A program made the translations under genes and the position numbers. This document shows positions 13,502 through 23,066 of a stretch of 64,000 bases of DNA, piece after piece; position 1 is the first letter of the stretch; every line of letters starts with the position of its first letter. The notes under the pieces are model-generated. The model searched no databases. It was not told the origin of the DNA and saw only the letters and a list, made by a program, of their open reading frames with translations. The DNA is from Thalassotalea sp. 273M-4 (GTDB taxonomy: Bacteria; Pseudomonadota; Gammaproteobacteria; Enterobacterales; Alteromonadaceae): positions 620,001-684,000 of the forward strand of contig NZ_CP166961.1 of the NCBI RefSeq assembly GCF_041410465.1, read 5' to 3'.

Positions 13502-16360
13502 ATGCAATCTTATCAACCCTTGCCCCTACCGAGCAATCTGGATGCTTTAAAACAAAAAAATTGGCAACACTTCTATGAAAAGCATCCTGAAATCTGTCAA
13601 CAGTTATCGCCAGTTGAATTATCTTTATGCCAAGATGCTTTATGTTTAAGTGACTTTGTCTATGAACAATTAATGCTAAATCCGCAATGGTTTTTAGATT
13701 TTCTAGCGCTAAATTTAAACCTTGATATCGACTTTACTCAAGCTATCTCTGCCAAATTAGAAAGTTGTGACTCCGAGGCCAGTTTGCATCGCTTTTTGCG
13801 GTTATTTCGGCGCAAATATTTAACTATGATTGCGATCGCGGATTTATGTCAGCTCGCAAGTTTAAGGTGGTGCTTAACTCAATTATCCGAACTGGCTGAT
13901 TGTTTAATAGTTGCGGCGAAAGATTGGTTAACCAAAGAGTGCGTCAATCTTTGGGGGCAACCTCAAAATAAAGCAGGTGAAAAGCAAGAGCTCTTGGTTT
14001 ATGCGATGGGGAAGTTAGGTGGTAAGGAGCTGAATTTTTCATCTGATATTGATTTGATTTTTTCTTACCCCGAAAGTGGCCAAACCGTTGGCGCCCGTCG
14101 GGTACTCGATAACCAACAGTTTTTTACCCGTCTTGGCCAAAAACTATTAACCGCATTAAACCAAGTCACGGTTGATGGTTTTGTTTATCGCGTGGATATG
14201 CGACTGCGCCCATTTGGTGAAAGCGGGCCGTTGGTGATGAATTTCAATGCAATGGAAAACTATTATCAGGATCAGGGCCGAGACTGGGAGCGCTATGCAA
14301 TGCTCAAGGCAAGGCTGATTGGTGATAGCCGTTTTCATGGGGTGTTAAGCAACATGTTACGACCTTTTGTCTATCGTCGTTATATTGACTTTAGCGTGAT
14401 AGAAAGTTTTCGTCGAATGAAAATGATGATCGCCCAAGAGGCGCGCCGTAAGAAACGACATAATAATATTAAACTTGGTGCCGGTGGTATTCGTGAAATT
14501 GAATTTATTGCTCAAGTGTTTCAACTGATCCGTGGTGGTCGACAAGTACAATTACAAGAACGAAATTTATTAACCGCACTTGCCCTTTTAGCGCAACATG
14601 ATTGTATTAGTAATGAATCAAAACAAGTATTAGAAAGCGCCTATTGTTTTTTACGAGAAAGCGAGAATGCGATTCAAGCGTTTGCCGATGAGCAAACCCA
14701 AGAGCTGCCCAGTGATGATAAAAACCAAGCCCGATTAGCGCTTCGAATGGGGTGTCGTGATTGGGCCGAATACGAAGAAAAATGCCAATGGCATATGCAA
14801 AAGGTTAATGCCGAGTTTGCAGCCTTAATTGGTGAAGAAAGTGAACAATCCCATGATGCCAGTGAACATTGGGTAACCTACTGGTTGGCTAATTGGGATG
14901 ATGAAGATTGTTTATCATGGATAAGAAAACAACAACCAGAGTGGCCTGCGGTTGAGCTTCATCGTCAGTTAACGTTGTTTAAATCGGAATTAAAAAAACG
15001 CAGTATCGGCCCACGAGGACGTCATACCATAGATAAGCTCATTCCGGTGCTGATTGAATTACTGGCGGAACAACACGATCCATTATTAACGCTAGAAAGA
15101 ACCTTATTGGTATTGGCAAAAATCACCACGCGAACAGCCTATTTGGAGCTGTTATATGAAAACGCGATGGCGTTTAAACAACTGCTTAAATTGTGCAGCG
15201 CCAGTGAATGGATAGCCCAACATTTGGCCCAATACCCGTTATTACTTGATGAGCTTATTGACCCCAAATTACTCTATGCAATTCCCGCGGTCACCGATTA
15301 TCGAACGTTATTATCTGAAGCGTTAATTCGAATTCCAGAAGACGACTTAGAAGCCCAAATGGAAGGCTTGAGGCAATTTAAACAAACCCAGCAGCTGAAA
15401 ATTGCGGCCGCAGATATCAGTGGTATTTTGCCGATCATGAAAGTCAGTGATCATTTAACCGCCGTCGCCGAAGCACTTATTGATGAAGTGGTGAATATGG
15501 CATGGCATCAAATGGTTCATCGCTTTGGGCAACCCAATCAAACCTTAGGAACCGATAACAAACAATTTGGCGTTATTGGTTATGGCAAACTTGGCGGTAT
15601 TGAGCTTGGTTACAGCTCAGACTTGGACTTAGTCTTTGTTCATAACGCTAGGCTCGATGATGTCACCAATGGCGAAAAAAGCGTTTCATCCGTGCAGTTT
15701 TATTTAAAATTAAGTCAACGCATCGTGCATTTATTTCATACCAGAACCAGTAATGGCTACCTATACGAAGCGGATATGCGGTTGCGACCTTCGGGTAACT
15801 CTGGCGCCATGGTCGTGCATATTGACAGCTTTGAAAATTATCAATCAAATGAGGCATGGACCTGGGAACATCAAGCTTTGGTTCGTGCTCGCATGGTTGT
15901 TGCTGATGAGGAATTAGCCCAACGCTTTGAACATATTCGTCTACAGATATTGCAAACCCCAAGAGAACTCGGTGAGTTAGCTAAAGCTGTTGCGGATATG
16001 CGCGACAAAATGCGTCAACATCTCGATCAAAGTAAAGATGACTTGTTCGATTTAAAACAAGGGCAAGGGGGATTAGCCGATATTGAGTTTTTGGCCCAGT
16101 TTTTGGTGCTAGCAAATGCTCATAAAAGTACAGATTTATGCCAATACTCTGACAATATTCGAATCTTTGAGCAACTTAACAAACATCAATTGTTAACTAC
16201 TGATGACGCTGAGTTATTAACCAAAGTGTATTGTCAGCTTCGTGATTGGGGCCATGCCAGATCGTTGCAAAATCAAAACATGCTATTGTCAACCGCCCTG
16301 TTGCAAGATGAACGAGCGCGAATCAAAACAATATGGCAACGCTTCCTTACCCCTGCCTAG
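13502..16360 (+). CDS. glnE: glutamine synthetase adenylyltransferase / deadenylase
   Basis: 952 residues from ATG 13502 (E. coli GlnE has 946). A bifunctional enzyme that adds AMP to, or removes it from, glutamine synthetase according to nitrogen status, with PII as partner. Two nucleotidyltransferase domains are visible. The N-terminal (deadenylylase) one has GKLGGKELNFSSDIDLIF. The C-terminal (adenylylase) one has GYGKLGGIELGYSSDLDLVF; both have the DxD metal motif. An in-frame GTG at 13481 would add seven residues, but AGGG at 13487-13490 fits the ATG better. In E. coli glnE lies between ygiF and hldE; here both intervals hold extra genes. Confidence 0.95.
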   Translation: MQSYQPLPLPSNLDALKQKNWQHFYEKHPEICQQLSPVELSLCQDALCLSDFVYEQLMLNPQWFLDFLALNLNLDIDFTQAISAKLESCDSEASLHRFLRLFRRKYLTMIAIADLCQLASLRWCLTQLSELADCLIVAAKDWLTKECVNLWGQPQNKAGEKQELLVYAMGKLGGKELNFSSDIDLIFSYPESGQTVGARRVLDNQQFFTRLGQKLLTALNQVTVDGFVYRVDMRLRPFGESGPLVMNFNAMENYYQDQGRDWERYAMLKARLIGDSRFHGVLSNMLRPFVYRRYIDFSVIESFRRMKMMIAQEARRKKRHNNIKLGAGGIREIEFIAQVFQLIRGGRQVQLQERNLLTALALLAQHDCISNESKQVLESAYCFLRESENAIQAFADEQTQELPSDDKNQARLALRMGCRDWAEYEEKCQWHMQKVNAEFAALIGEESEQSHDASEHWVTYWLANWDDEDCLSWIRKQQPEWPAVELHRQLTLFKSELKKRSIGPRGRHTIDKLIPVLIELLAEQHDPLLTLERTLLVLAKITTRTAYLELLYENAMAFKQLLKLCSASEWIAQHLAQYPLLLDELIDPKLLYAIPAVTDYRTLLSEALIRIPEDDLEAQMEGLRQFKQTQQLKIAAADISGILPIMKVSDHLTAVAEALIDEVVNMAWHQMVHRFGQPNQTLGTDNKQFGVIGYGKLGGIELGYSSDLDLVFVHNARLDDVTNGEKSVSSVQFYLKLSQRIVHLFHTRTSNGYLYEADMRLRPSGNSGAMVVHIDSFENYQSNEAWTWEHQALVRARMVVADEELAQRFEHIRLQILQTPRELGELAKAVADMRDKMRQHLDQSKDDLFDLKQGQGGLADIEFLAQFLVLANAHKSTDLCQYSDNIRIFEQLNKHQLLTTDDAELLTKVYCQLRDWGHARSLQNQNMLLSTALLQDERARIKTIWQRFLTPA

Positions 16361-16379
16361 GTGAAGAAGCAAAAGGAGA

Positions 16380-16410
16380 GAGTACGCTTTTACATAATAA
16401 AAGCGTACTC
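16380..16410. terminator. hairpin between convergent glnE and acyltransferase genes
   Basis: A perfect 13-bp stem (16380-16392 and 16398-16410) with a 5-base loop. Neither side has a good U run immediately after it, though on the minus strand it is followed by a pyrimidine-rich stretch. Probably a weak bidirectional terminator or mRNA 3'-end stabiliser. Confidence 0.5.
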
Positions 16411-16444
16411 GATTAATGCGTTTTGATACATTCGTTCTATTGGA

Positions 16445-17383
16445 TTAGCTGTAAAATTTAGGGTCGTCAGGATTTGGACGGGTTTTAAATCGACGATGCA
16501 ACCACATAAATTGCTCAGGGTGCTGACGGATCCGCTGTTCCAATTCTTGGTTTACTCGGATAATGTCTTGTTCATCATCACCCGATGGGAAGTTCTCAAA
16601 CACCTCTGAAAACTCAATCATGTAACCACTATCATCGGCTAGGCGACGGGGCACGATCATCAGGGTTTTTACATTTTTTCGTTTGGCAAATATCATAGTG
16701 CCAATGGTGCTGGCGACTTCTGGTTGATTAAAGAACGGAACGAAAATAGAGCGTTTACGGCCATAATCTTGATCGGGTAAATAGACACAAGACTCACCTT
16801 GCCTTAAGGCTGAAATCATTCCTTTTACGTCGGATTTGTCTAACATGAATTTATTCGAGCGGGCACGGCCTTTATGTTGAAAATATTCCATCAGCTCATT
16901 GTGGTTTGGGCGATAAAACACCACGGTTTGATGAAAGTGGCCAATGGCGCGGGCACATACTTCTAAACACATATTGTGATAAGCTAAAATCAATAACCCA
17001 GAGCCATCGGCTTTGGCTTTTTCGACATGTTCTAAGCCTTGCACATGAATTTTTCTTTTCATTCGCCAGTCAGGCCACCACCAACCCATGCCTGTTTCAA
17101 AAAGAGCGATACCCGTATTTTCAAAGTTTTTCTTTAACATATCGAACCTTTCTTGTTCGCTTAACTCTGGAAAACAGGTATCGATATTTTTTTTCGCGAC
17201 TTTTAAACGGGTGCCGCCAATTTTCATTAATAATCGACCAACTACCCGACCTAATGCCAGTTGAAACTTATAAGGAAGCCAAGAGATAAGCCATAATAGA
17301 CAGACGGCGATCCAGGTTGGCCAGTACTTAGGTAATAGAAAATTAGCCTTAAATTTGGTTTGCAGAACTTTGTTTTTACTCAA
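16445..17383 (-). CDS. lipid A biosynthesis acyltransferase, LpxL/LpxM family
   Basis: 312 residues, the usual length of Kdo2-lipid A late acyltransferases, which add secondary acyl chains to lipid A at the inner membrane. An N-terminal hydrophobic anchor (about 20-40, WPTWIAVCLLWLISWLPY) precedes the catalytic HNMCLE (H-x4-E, about residue 147), VVFYRPNHNELM, VYLPDQDYG and the C-terminal MWLHRRFKTRP. Whether it acts as LpxL, LpxM or a third paralogue cannot be decided from sequence alone. It is divergent from hldE, another LPS gene, with about 113 bp between the start codons. Confidence 0.88.
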   Translation of the reverse strand: MSKNKVLQTKFKANFLLPKYWPTWIAVCLLWLISWLPYKFQLALGRVVGRLLMKIGGTRLKVAKKNIDTCFPELSEQERFDMLKKNFENTGIALFETGMGWWWPDWRMKRKIHVQGLEHVEKAKADGSGLLILAYHNMCLEVCARAIGHFHQTVVFYRPNHNELMEYFQHKGRARSNKFMLDKSDVKGMISALRQGESCVYLPDQDYGRKRSIFVPFFNQPEVASTIGTMIFAKRKNVKTLMIVPRRLADDSGYMIEFSEVFENFPSGDDEQDIIRVNQELEQRIRQHPEQFMWLHRRFKTRPNPDDPKFYS

Positions 17384-17496
17384 GGTTACATCAACTCTTT
17401 GAAAAGATTATACTATAGCGCACTGCCCAAGCTATGCTTAGGCCTAGTTACAGTTATTTACAAGTAAAAAAGATTATATCCTTTATAGGAACAGGT

Positions 17497-18924
17497 ATGA
17501 AAGTAGATATTCCGAATTTTAATGATGCACGCGTTTTAGTGGTTGGCGACGTGATGCTAGACCGCTATTGGTATGGCCCAACCGGCCGAATTTCACCGGA
17601 AGCCCCCGTTCCTGTGGTAAAAATCAACAACAATGAAGACCGACCTGGTGGTGCGGCTAACGTGGCGCTAAATATTGCCAGCCTCGGTGGAACCGTTTCT
17701 CTGGTTGGCTTAACCGGTGATGATGAAGCAGCGGATGCCTTAGATACAGCGCTTTCGGCGATGGATGTTATTTGTCAGTTTTCCCGAAGTATCGACATTC
17801 CAACCATAACCAAATTAAGGGTGTTAAGTCGAAATCAACAATTATTGCGCTTGGATTTTGAAGAGTCGTTAGCCGATATCGATAAAACCGAACTGTTGGC
17901 TAAAGTAGAACAAAACCTACAGCAACATCATTTATTGTTGTTATCAGACTATAACAAAGGGACTTTGTCGCATGTACCAGAGCTTATTGCGATGGCACAA
18001 GCGCATAATATTCCGGTGTTAGTCGATCCTAAAGGGCATGACTTTAGCAAATATAAAGGTGCGACTTTAATTACCCCAAATTTATCTGAGTTTGAGGCCG
18101 TGGTAGGTCCTTGCCAAACTGAAGACGAATTGGTTAATAAAGGCAAAGCGTTATTGGCTGAATTAGAGCTAGAGGCTTTGTTAGTAACCCGTTCTGAAAA
18201 CGGTATGACTTTAATTCGGGCCAATGAAGACGAATTGCATTTACCTACTCAAGCTCGAGAAGTTTATGATGTTACTGGGGCTGGCGATACCGTTATTGCA
18301 ACCTTAGCGCTTGCTGTTGCCGCCGGAGCGACGTTTGCTGAGTCCAGTGCCTTAGCCAATATTGCCGCTGGTATTGTGGTTGGTAAACTTGGCACTTCGA
18401 CCGTGAGCGAAGTAGAGATCGCGCAAGAGATCAACAAAGGACAAGAAAGCGGCTCCGGTGTGGTTAGTGAGTCACAATTAAAGATTATTATTGACCAAGC
18501 CAAAAAACGTGGTGAGCGTGTGGTGATGACCAATGGCTGTTTTGATATTTTACATGCAGGTCATGTATCGTATTTATCCCATGCCCATAAACTTGGCGAT
18601 CGCCTAATTGTTGCGGTTAATGACGATGCCTCTGTTAAGCGTTTAAAAGGCAGTGGTCGCCCAGTAAATCCAGTCGATAGACGGATGGCTGTTTTGGCTG
18701 GTTTAGGCGCAGTGGATTGGGTCGTCCCATTTAGTGAAGACACACCACAGCGCTTAATTGCCAATTTATTACCGGATATTTTAGTGAAAGGCGGTGATTA
18801 TAACGTGGAAGATATTGCTGGAGGTAAAGAGGTCATTGCCGCTGGTGGGGAAGTACAAGTGCTTAATTTTGAAGAAGGCATTTCAACAACCGAAATCATC
18901 AATACCATTCGCTTAGAAGACTAA
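17497..18924 (+). CDS. hldE: bifunctional heptose 7-phosphate kinase / heptose 1-phosphate adenylyltransferase
   Basis: 475 residues (E. coli 477). Makes ADP-heptose for the LPS inner core. The N-terminal ribokinase-like domain (about 1-320) has [13 protein letters not shown] and the C-terminal kinase motif [11 protein letters not shown]. The nucleotidyltransferase domain (about 345-475) has [16 protein letters not shown] with HxGH and ends with [13 protein letters not shown] 17497 is chosen because GGAACAG stands before it and it matches the E. coli N-terminus; the frame is open back to 17434. Confidence 0.96.
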   Translation: MKVDIPNFNDARVLVVGDVMLDRYWYGPTGRISPEAPVPVVKINNNEDRPGGAANVALNIASLGGTVSLVGLTGDDEAADALDTALSAMDVICQFSRSIDIPTITKLRVLSRNQQLLRLDFEESLADIDKTELLAKVEQNLQQHHLLLLSDYNKGTLSHVPELIAMAQAHNIPVLVDPKGHDFSKYKGATLITPNLSEFEAVVGPCQTEDELVNKGKALLAELELEALLVTRSENGMTLIRANEDELHLPTQAREVYDVTGAGDTVIATLALAVAAGATFAESSALANIAAGIVVGKLGTSTVSEVEIAQEINKGQESGSGVVSESQLKIIIDQAKKRGERVVMTNGCFDILHAGHVSYLSHAHKLGDRLIVAVNDDASVKRLKGSGRPVNPVDRRMAVLAGLGAVDWVVPFSEDTPQRLIANLLPDILVKGGDYNVEDIAGGKEVIAAGGEVQVLNFEEGISTTEIINTIRLED

Positions 18925-18957
18925 CGCGTTTTAATTTAGCTTTAGTGTAAAGCCTGT

Positions 18958-18989
18958 AAAAAAATGCCAGACTGAGTCTGGCATTTTTT
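18958..18989. terminator. bidirectional terminator between hldE and tolC
   Basis: Stem AAAATGCCAGAC/GTCTGGCATTTT with loop TGA, with A-rich and T-rich flanks, so it can serve both convergent genes. Confidence 0.85.
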
Positions 18990-19008
18990 ATTTACCCTCC
19001 TAGAAGGG

Positions 19009-20337
19009 TTATTTTGCTAAACCGTTATTAATCGCTTCAACGTCTGACTCATCAATGGTGCCAGCCGCTAATTTTAAGCTCAGCATGTTGATGATGTATT
19101 GGTAACGTGTGGTCGATAGGTTACGTTTGGCGTTATATAGGTTACGTGTGCTATTAAGTACGTCAACAATGGTACGTGTCCCCACTTCAAAACCCGCTTC
19201 AGTAGCTTTTAGGGCACTTTCCGCTGAAAGTACAGATTGCTCAAGTGCCTTTATGCCCGAAATGGTCGCGACCACGGTATTGTAAGAGTTACGCGAATCA
19301 CGTACTACGCTTCGAAACGTTTGTTGCATTTGTTGATTCGTTGCGGCGTAGTTATGTTGTGCTTGTCTGACGATAGAGCTAGTGTTACCACCTGAGTAAA
19401 TAGGCACATTCAGTTGTAAGCCAATGCTATTACTATCAACTTGGTAACCATTAACCGATGGGGTGCCATTGCTGTAGTCGATATCAGAATCAGACGCATT
19501 TAAGCTACCAAACAAGCTAACCTTTGGCAGGTGACCTGAGCTTGCGATATCAATATTGTCTTTGGCAATATCGACATTTATTTTTTGTCCAATCAATTGC
19601 AGGTTGTTCGCTTCCGCGGTTTTTTGCCATTCATCAGGGCTGTTTGGCGTCGGTAACGACGGTGAAAAACGTTCAGTATTTAAGGTGTTTAAATCTGCAG
19701 GGTAAACACCTGTAATTTCACGTAAAGCTTCTTCTGCGGTGTACACACGGTTTTGAGCTGCAATTTGCTCTGCCACCGAGTTATCGTATTGGGCTTGCGC
19801 TTCATGAACATCGGTAATTGCGGTTAAGCCCACTGAGAAACGTTGTTTGGTTTGCTCTAATTGGCGCTCAATGGCTTTGGTTTCGGCTTCTGCAAATTCA
19901 AGCGTATCAAGAGCGGCAAGCACATCAAAATAGGCCGAACTTACGCGTGTGATCAATTGCTGCTTAAGGTATTGGTAGTTTACATCGCTCAAGTGTGCTG
20001 ATTTTTTACTGGTATTTAAACTTAACCAACTGTTGTGATGGTATAACTGCATGTTTAAATCGATACCATAGTTAAGCGTATCTGTGTCGGTGGTTAAGCG
20101 TCCTTCGTCACGCTCATTCATACTGTAAGATGCCGAAGCATTGAGTTGTGGTAATAATACCGAACGTGCCTGTTCAACACCTTCCTCGGATGCACGTACT
20201 AGCGCTTCAGCTTGTAAAATGACAGGATCGTTCATTAAAGCAAGTTCATATGTTTGCTTTAGATCTTGTGCCACAACGCTCTGACTTGCCGCAGCAAACG
20301 TTAACCCCAAGATAAGTGAAATTCTTTTAATTCCCAT
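19009..20337 (-). CDS. tolC: outer-membrane channel TolC
   Basis: 442 residues. Trimeric exit duct for tripartite efflux pumps and type I secretion. Signal peptide MGIKRISLILGLTFAAASQSVVAQ, then DLKQTYELALMNDPVILQAEA typical of the family, two internal outer-membrane-factor repeats, and long helices with NSPYNT-like and Val/Ala heptads. The frame runs back to 20427, but only the Met at 20337 starts a proper signal peptide. It is divergent from nudF as in E. coli. Confidence 0.93.
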   Translation of the reverse strand: MGIKRISLILGLTFAAASQSVVAQDLKQTYELALMNDPVILQAEALVRASEEGVEQARSVLLPQLNASASYSMNERDEGRLTTDTDTLNYGIDLNMQLYHHNSWLSLNTSKKSAHLSDVNYQYLKQQLITRVSSAYFDVLAALDTLEFAEAETKAIERQLEQTKQRFSVGLTAITDVHEAQAQYDNSVAEQIAAQNRVYTAEEALREITGVYPADLNTLNTERFSPSLPTPNSPDEWQKTAEANNLQLIGQKINVDIAKDNIDIASSGHLPKVSLFGSLNASDSDIDYSNGTPSVNGYQVDSNSIGLQLNVPIYSGGNTSSIVRQAQHNYAATNQQMQQTFRSVVRDSRNSYNTVVATISGIKALEQSVLSAESALKATEAGFEVGTRTIVDVLNSTRNLYNAKRNLSTTRYQYIINMLSLKLAAGTIDESDVEAINNGLAK

Positions 20338-20521
20338 AAGTGATTTTTTCCAGTCTAAACAGATAACATTTGTTAATTTATTCAATATTGTTAAAGTGTA
20401 ACGGTATTTAAGGCATTGAGAAATCAATATTTACGTTAATTGATCGATAAAAGTGTAACATAATTTTTTATAAAGCCTTGTATTTGCTAAAAAGACTAAC
20501 AACGAGAGAGCGTCAGCCAAA

Positions 20522-21127
20522 ATGAAACAGTTTAAAACTAACGATTACGATATTGTCGCTAAAAAGACCATTTTTGAACGTTTTTTTAAGGTAGATTTAT
20601 ATCAAGTTAGACACAAGTTGTTTGCTGGTGGCTGGAGCCAGGCATTTTATCGTGAGGTCTTAGAACGTGGTGAAGCGGTAATGTTAATCCCCTACGATCC
20701 GGTGACGGACCAGCTATTATTAATCGAGCAATTTCGCATTGGGGCGGCAAATTCAGCGACATCACCTTGGCTGCTTGAGTTTATTGCCGGAATGATAGGT
20801 GAGGGCGAAACAGCCTCGCAAGTGGCGGTTAAAGAAGCCCAGGAAGAGGCGAATTTGGTCATTAATGAGGGCGATCTTCAATCGATCATGAGCTTTTATA
20901 CCAGTCCAGGTGGGACCAGTGAAAAAATCCATCTGTTTTATGTCGATGTTGACTCCAGTCATTTTAAGCATGGCCAAATTGCCGGTCTTGATTGTGAAAA
21001 TGAAGATATTCGCACCCATGTTGTGAGTTTAGAGCAAGCCTTAGGGTATTTAGCCGAGGGAAAAATAAATAATGCATCAACCATTATTGGGTTACAATGG
21101 TTAGCACTTAACAAAGGTCAGTTGTAG
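20522..21127 (+). CDS. nudF: ADP-ribose pyrophosphatase (Nudix hydrolase)
   Basis: 201 residues. Cleaves ADP-ribose to AMP and ribose 5-phosphate. The Nudix box reads GMIGEGE then KEAQEEANL (about 91-113), close to the GX5EX7REUXEEXGU consensus with Lys for Arg. The downstream SFYTSPGGTSEKIHLFYV is typical of NudF. It heads a plus-strand run nudF-yqiB-cpdA-yqiA-parE in the same order as E. coli. Confidence 0.92.
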   Translation: MKQFKTNDYDIVAKKTIFERFFKVDLYQVRHKLFAGGWSQAFYREVLERGEAVMLIPYDPVTDQLLLIEQFRIGAANSATSPWLLEFIAGMIGEGETASQVAVKEAQEEANLVINEGDLQSIMSFYTSPGGTSEKIHLFYVDVDSSHFKHGQIAGLDCENEDIRTHVVSLEQALGYLAEGKINNASTIIGLQWLALNKGQL

Positions 21128-21174
21128 GCTGATTAAATACCGAAGCCGTCTAGTAGAGGTTATTGATTTAACGG

Positions 21175-21624
21175 ATGTCAAAGTATCACCCAAGCTTAAA
21201 AGGTCTGATTAACTTATTTGAAGTTAATTACATGCTACTAACGCGATTGTTGGGAGGGATGGATGCCGTTGGCGATACAAAACAGTTTTATTTAACCCAA
21301 GGCTTAGCTTTTCAATTACAAGTAGAGCAAAAGTCTAAATACACCCATGTGGTAAGGTTTGAGCAAATTCAACATCAAGACTCAAGATGGTCAGAAAAAC
21401 TGCCTTATATCAGTATGGCGATTCGTTTATATCATGACGCAAGACTTGCTGAAGTTATAGAATATCAAAATAATAAAAATGTAAAACCCAGATACGATTA
21501 TCCTAATAAAGGCATGCATCTGCCGGATGAAAAAAAGCAAATACATCAATTTTTAACCCAGTGGCTGCAGGTGTGTTTGCAACAAGGTAAATCTTTGGGC
21601 GAACTCAATCAACAAGGTGACTAA
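21175..21624 (+). CDS. yqiB: DUF1249 family protein YqiB
   Basis: 149 residues, soluble. Features are YHPSLKGLINLFEVNYMLLTRLL at the start, ARLAEVIEYQ, and RYDYPNKGMHLPDEKKQIHQFLTQWL. Function unknown. Identified by sequence and by its fixed position between nudF and cpdA. Confidence 0.88.
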   Translation: MSKYHPSLKGLINLFEVNYMLLTRLLGGMDAVGDTKQFYLTQGLAFQLQVEQKSKYTHVVRFEQIQHQDSRWSEKLPYISMAIRLYHDARLAEVIEYQNNKNVKPRYDYPNKGMHLPDEKKQIHQFLTQWLQVCLQQGKSLGELNQQGD

Positions 21625-21629
21625 ATCTG

Positions 21630-22406
21630 GTGGCTGTAATGCAAAAAATTGCCCAAATAAGTGACTGCCACCTTTACGGTAATAAAGGGGCTATTCACCA
21701 TGGCCAAAATGTTTATCAAAACTTGGTTAATGTTTTTATCTACCTAAGTAAGGTAGAAGATTTAAGTGCGATAATTTTTACCGGTGATTTAAGCCAAGAC
21801 CATTCCGTCGCATCGTATCGATTATTTCAACAAGCGTTTGCCAACGTGTGTCAGCAATATGCCTTGGCTTGCCCGTTGTATTGGCTTAGTGGTAATCATG
21901 ATGATGCCAACCTCATGCAAACAGAGCTAACACACCCTAATATATACCCAGATAAATCTTTAACTTTAGGCTCTTGGGATATACAGTTGCTCGATTCCAC
22001 GACTTCAACCCCCGCCGGTGAGGTTGATATTGCAAAGCTAAGTATATTGCCAATCAACTTAAGTCAGCATCAACTGTGGTTTATGCATCATCACCCGATA
22101 AATATGGGCTATTTTATCGACAGACATGGCCTGTTGAATCAGCAGCAATTTTGGCAACATACCCGTAGTGTTGCCAATTTAAAAGCCATTGGTTGCGGAC
22201 ATGTGCATCGCGGTCAAAGCATGACAAGCGAAATAAACCCCAGGGTGAGTGTCTTTACGTGTCCGGCAACATCGATTCAATTTGATCCAAAAATTGATGG
22301 TGTTGCGGCCCTAGAACAAGGCCCTGGCTTGAGGCTTATGACGTTAACCACCGACGGTCAAATTAACAGCGAACTGGTTTATTTACCTTGGCAACATTAT
22401 GAATAA
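21630..22406 (+). CDS. cpdA: 3',5'-cyclic-AMP phosphodiesterase
   Basis: 258 residues. A calcineurin-like metallophosphoesterase that hydrolyses cAMP. Metal-binding motifs are all present: ISDCHLYG, FTGDLSQDHS, LSGNHDD, FMHHHP and GCGHVHRG. A GTG start at 21630 is well placed after AAGGTGA; an ATG at 21639 is the alternative. The end overlaps yqiA by 8 bases. Confidence 0.92.
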   Translation: MAVMQKIAQISDCHLYGNKGAIHHGQNVYQNLVNVFIYLSKVEDLSAIIFTGDLSQDHSVASYRLFQQAFANVCQQYALACPLYWLSGNHDDANLMQTELTHPNIYPDKSLTLGSWDIQLLDSTTSTPAGEVDIAKLSILPINLSQHQLWFMHHHPINMGYFIDRHGLLNQQQFWQHTRSVANLKAIGCGHVHRGQSMTSEINPRVSVFTCPATSIQFDPKIDGVAALEQGPGLRLMTLTTDGQINSELVYLPWQHYE

Positions 22407-22992
22407 AAAATACAAACTATTGGTGATCCATGGGTTTAATAGCTCGCCTTTATCATTTAAGGCTTTGGCAATTAAAAAATATGTGCAAATACACTTTCCT
22501 GATATTGAAGTGATCAGCCCTCAATTAAAAACAAACCCAAAAGAAGCAATTGCACAGCTGTGCCAAATAATAGACAATGATTTAGACTGCCAATGGTTTT
22601 TAACCGGCTCATCACTTGGTGGGTTTTATGCCACTTACCTGGTGGCAAAGTATCATTGTAAAGCGGTGTTGATTAACCCCGCGGTTAAACCTTACGAGTT
22701 ATTGCAAGATGTTCTTGGTCAACAGACTAACCCATATACAGGGGAAACCTTTGAGGTAACATCTGAGCATATGCAGTATTTACAGCAGATAGAAAGGCCA
22801 GTTTTTGAACCAAAAAACTTTTTTGTCATGGTACAAACTGGTGATGAAGTGTTAGATTATCGACAAGCAGTTGAAAAATATCAGCAATGTGAATTTATTG
22901 TGCAACAGGGTGGAGACCATAGTTTTATTGGTTTTGACGCCATGTTAAGTACCATAATGACATTCTTTCTAGCACACGAGTGTTCTCTATAA
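22399..22992 (+). CDS. yqiA: esterase YqiA (alpha/beta hydrolase)
   Basis: 197 residues. Begins LLVIHGFNSSPLSFKA and has the nucleophile elbow GSSLGGFYA (Ser about residue 75), an acid in the GDEVLDYR region and the catalytic His in GGDHSFIGF. Substrate unknown. Overlaps cpdA, so probably translationally coupled. Confidence 0.9.
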   Translation: MNKKYKLLVIHGFNSSPLSFKALAIKKYVQIHFPDIEVISPQLKTNPKEAIAQLCQIIDNDLDCQWFLTGSSLGGFYATYLVAKYHCKAVLINPAVKPYELLQDVLGQQTNPYTGETFEVTSEHMQYLQQIERPVFEPKNFFVMVQTGDEVLDYRQAVEKYQQCEFIVQQGGDHSFIGFDAMLSTIMTFFLAHECSL

Positions 22993-23066
22993 TGGCTCTT
23001 GTGTCGACAATAATAACAATATGTTTAACTTGGCATTAGCCTCTTAAATTAAAAGCCTGAAAACTC

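Noticed and set aside
16380..16410. 13-bp palindrome as an operator
   Set aside because: It lies between two gene ends, where a termination or mRNA-stabilising role is more likely.
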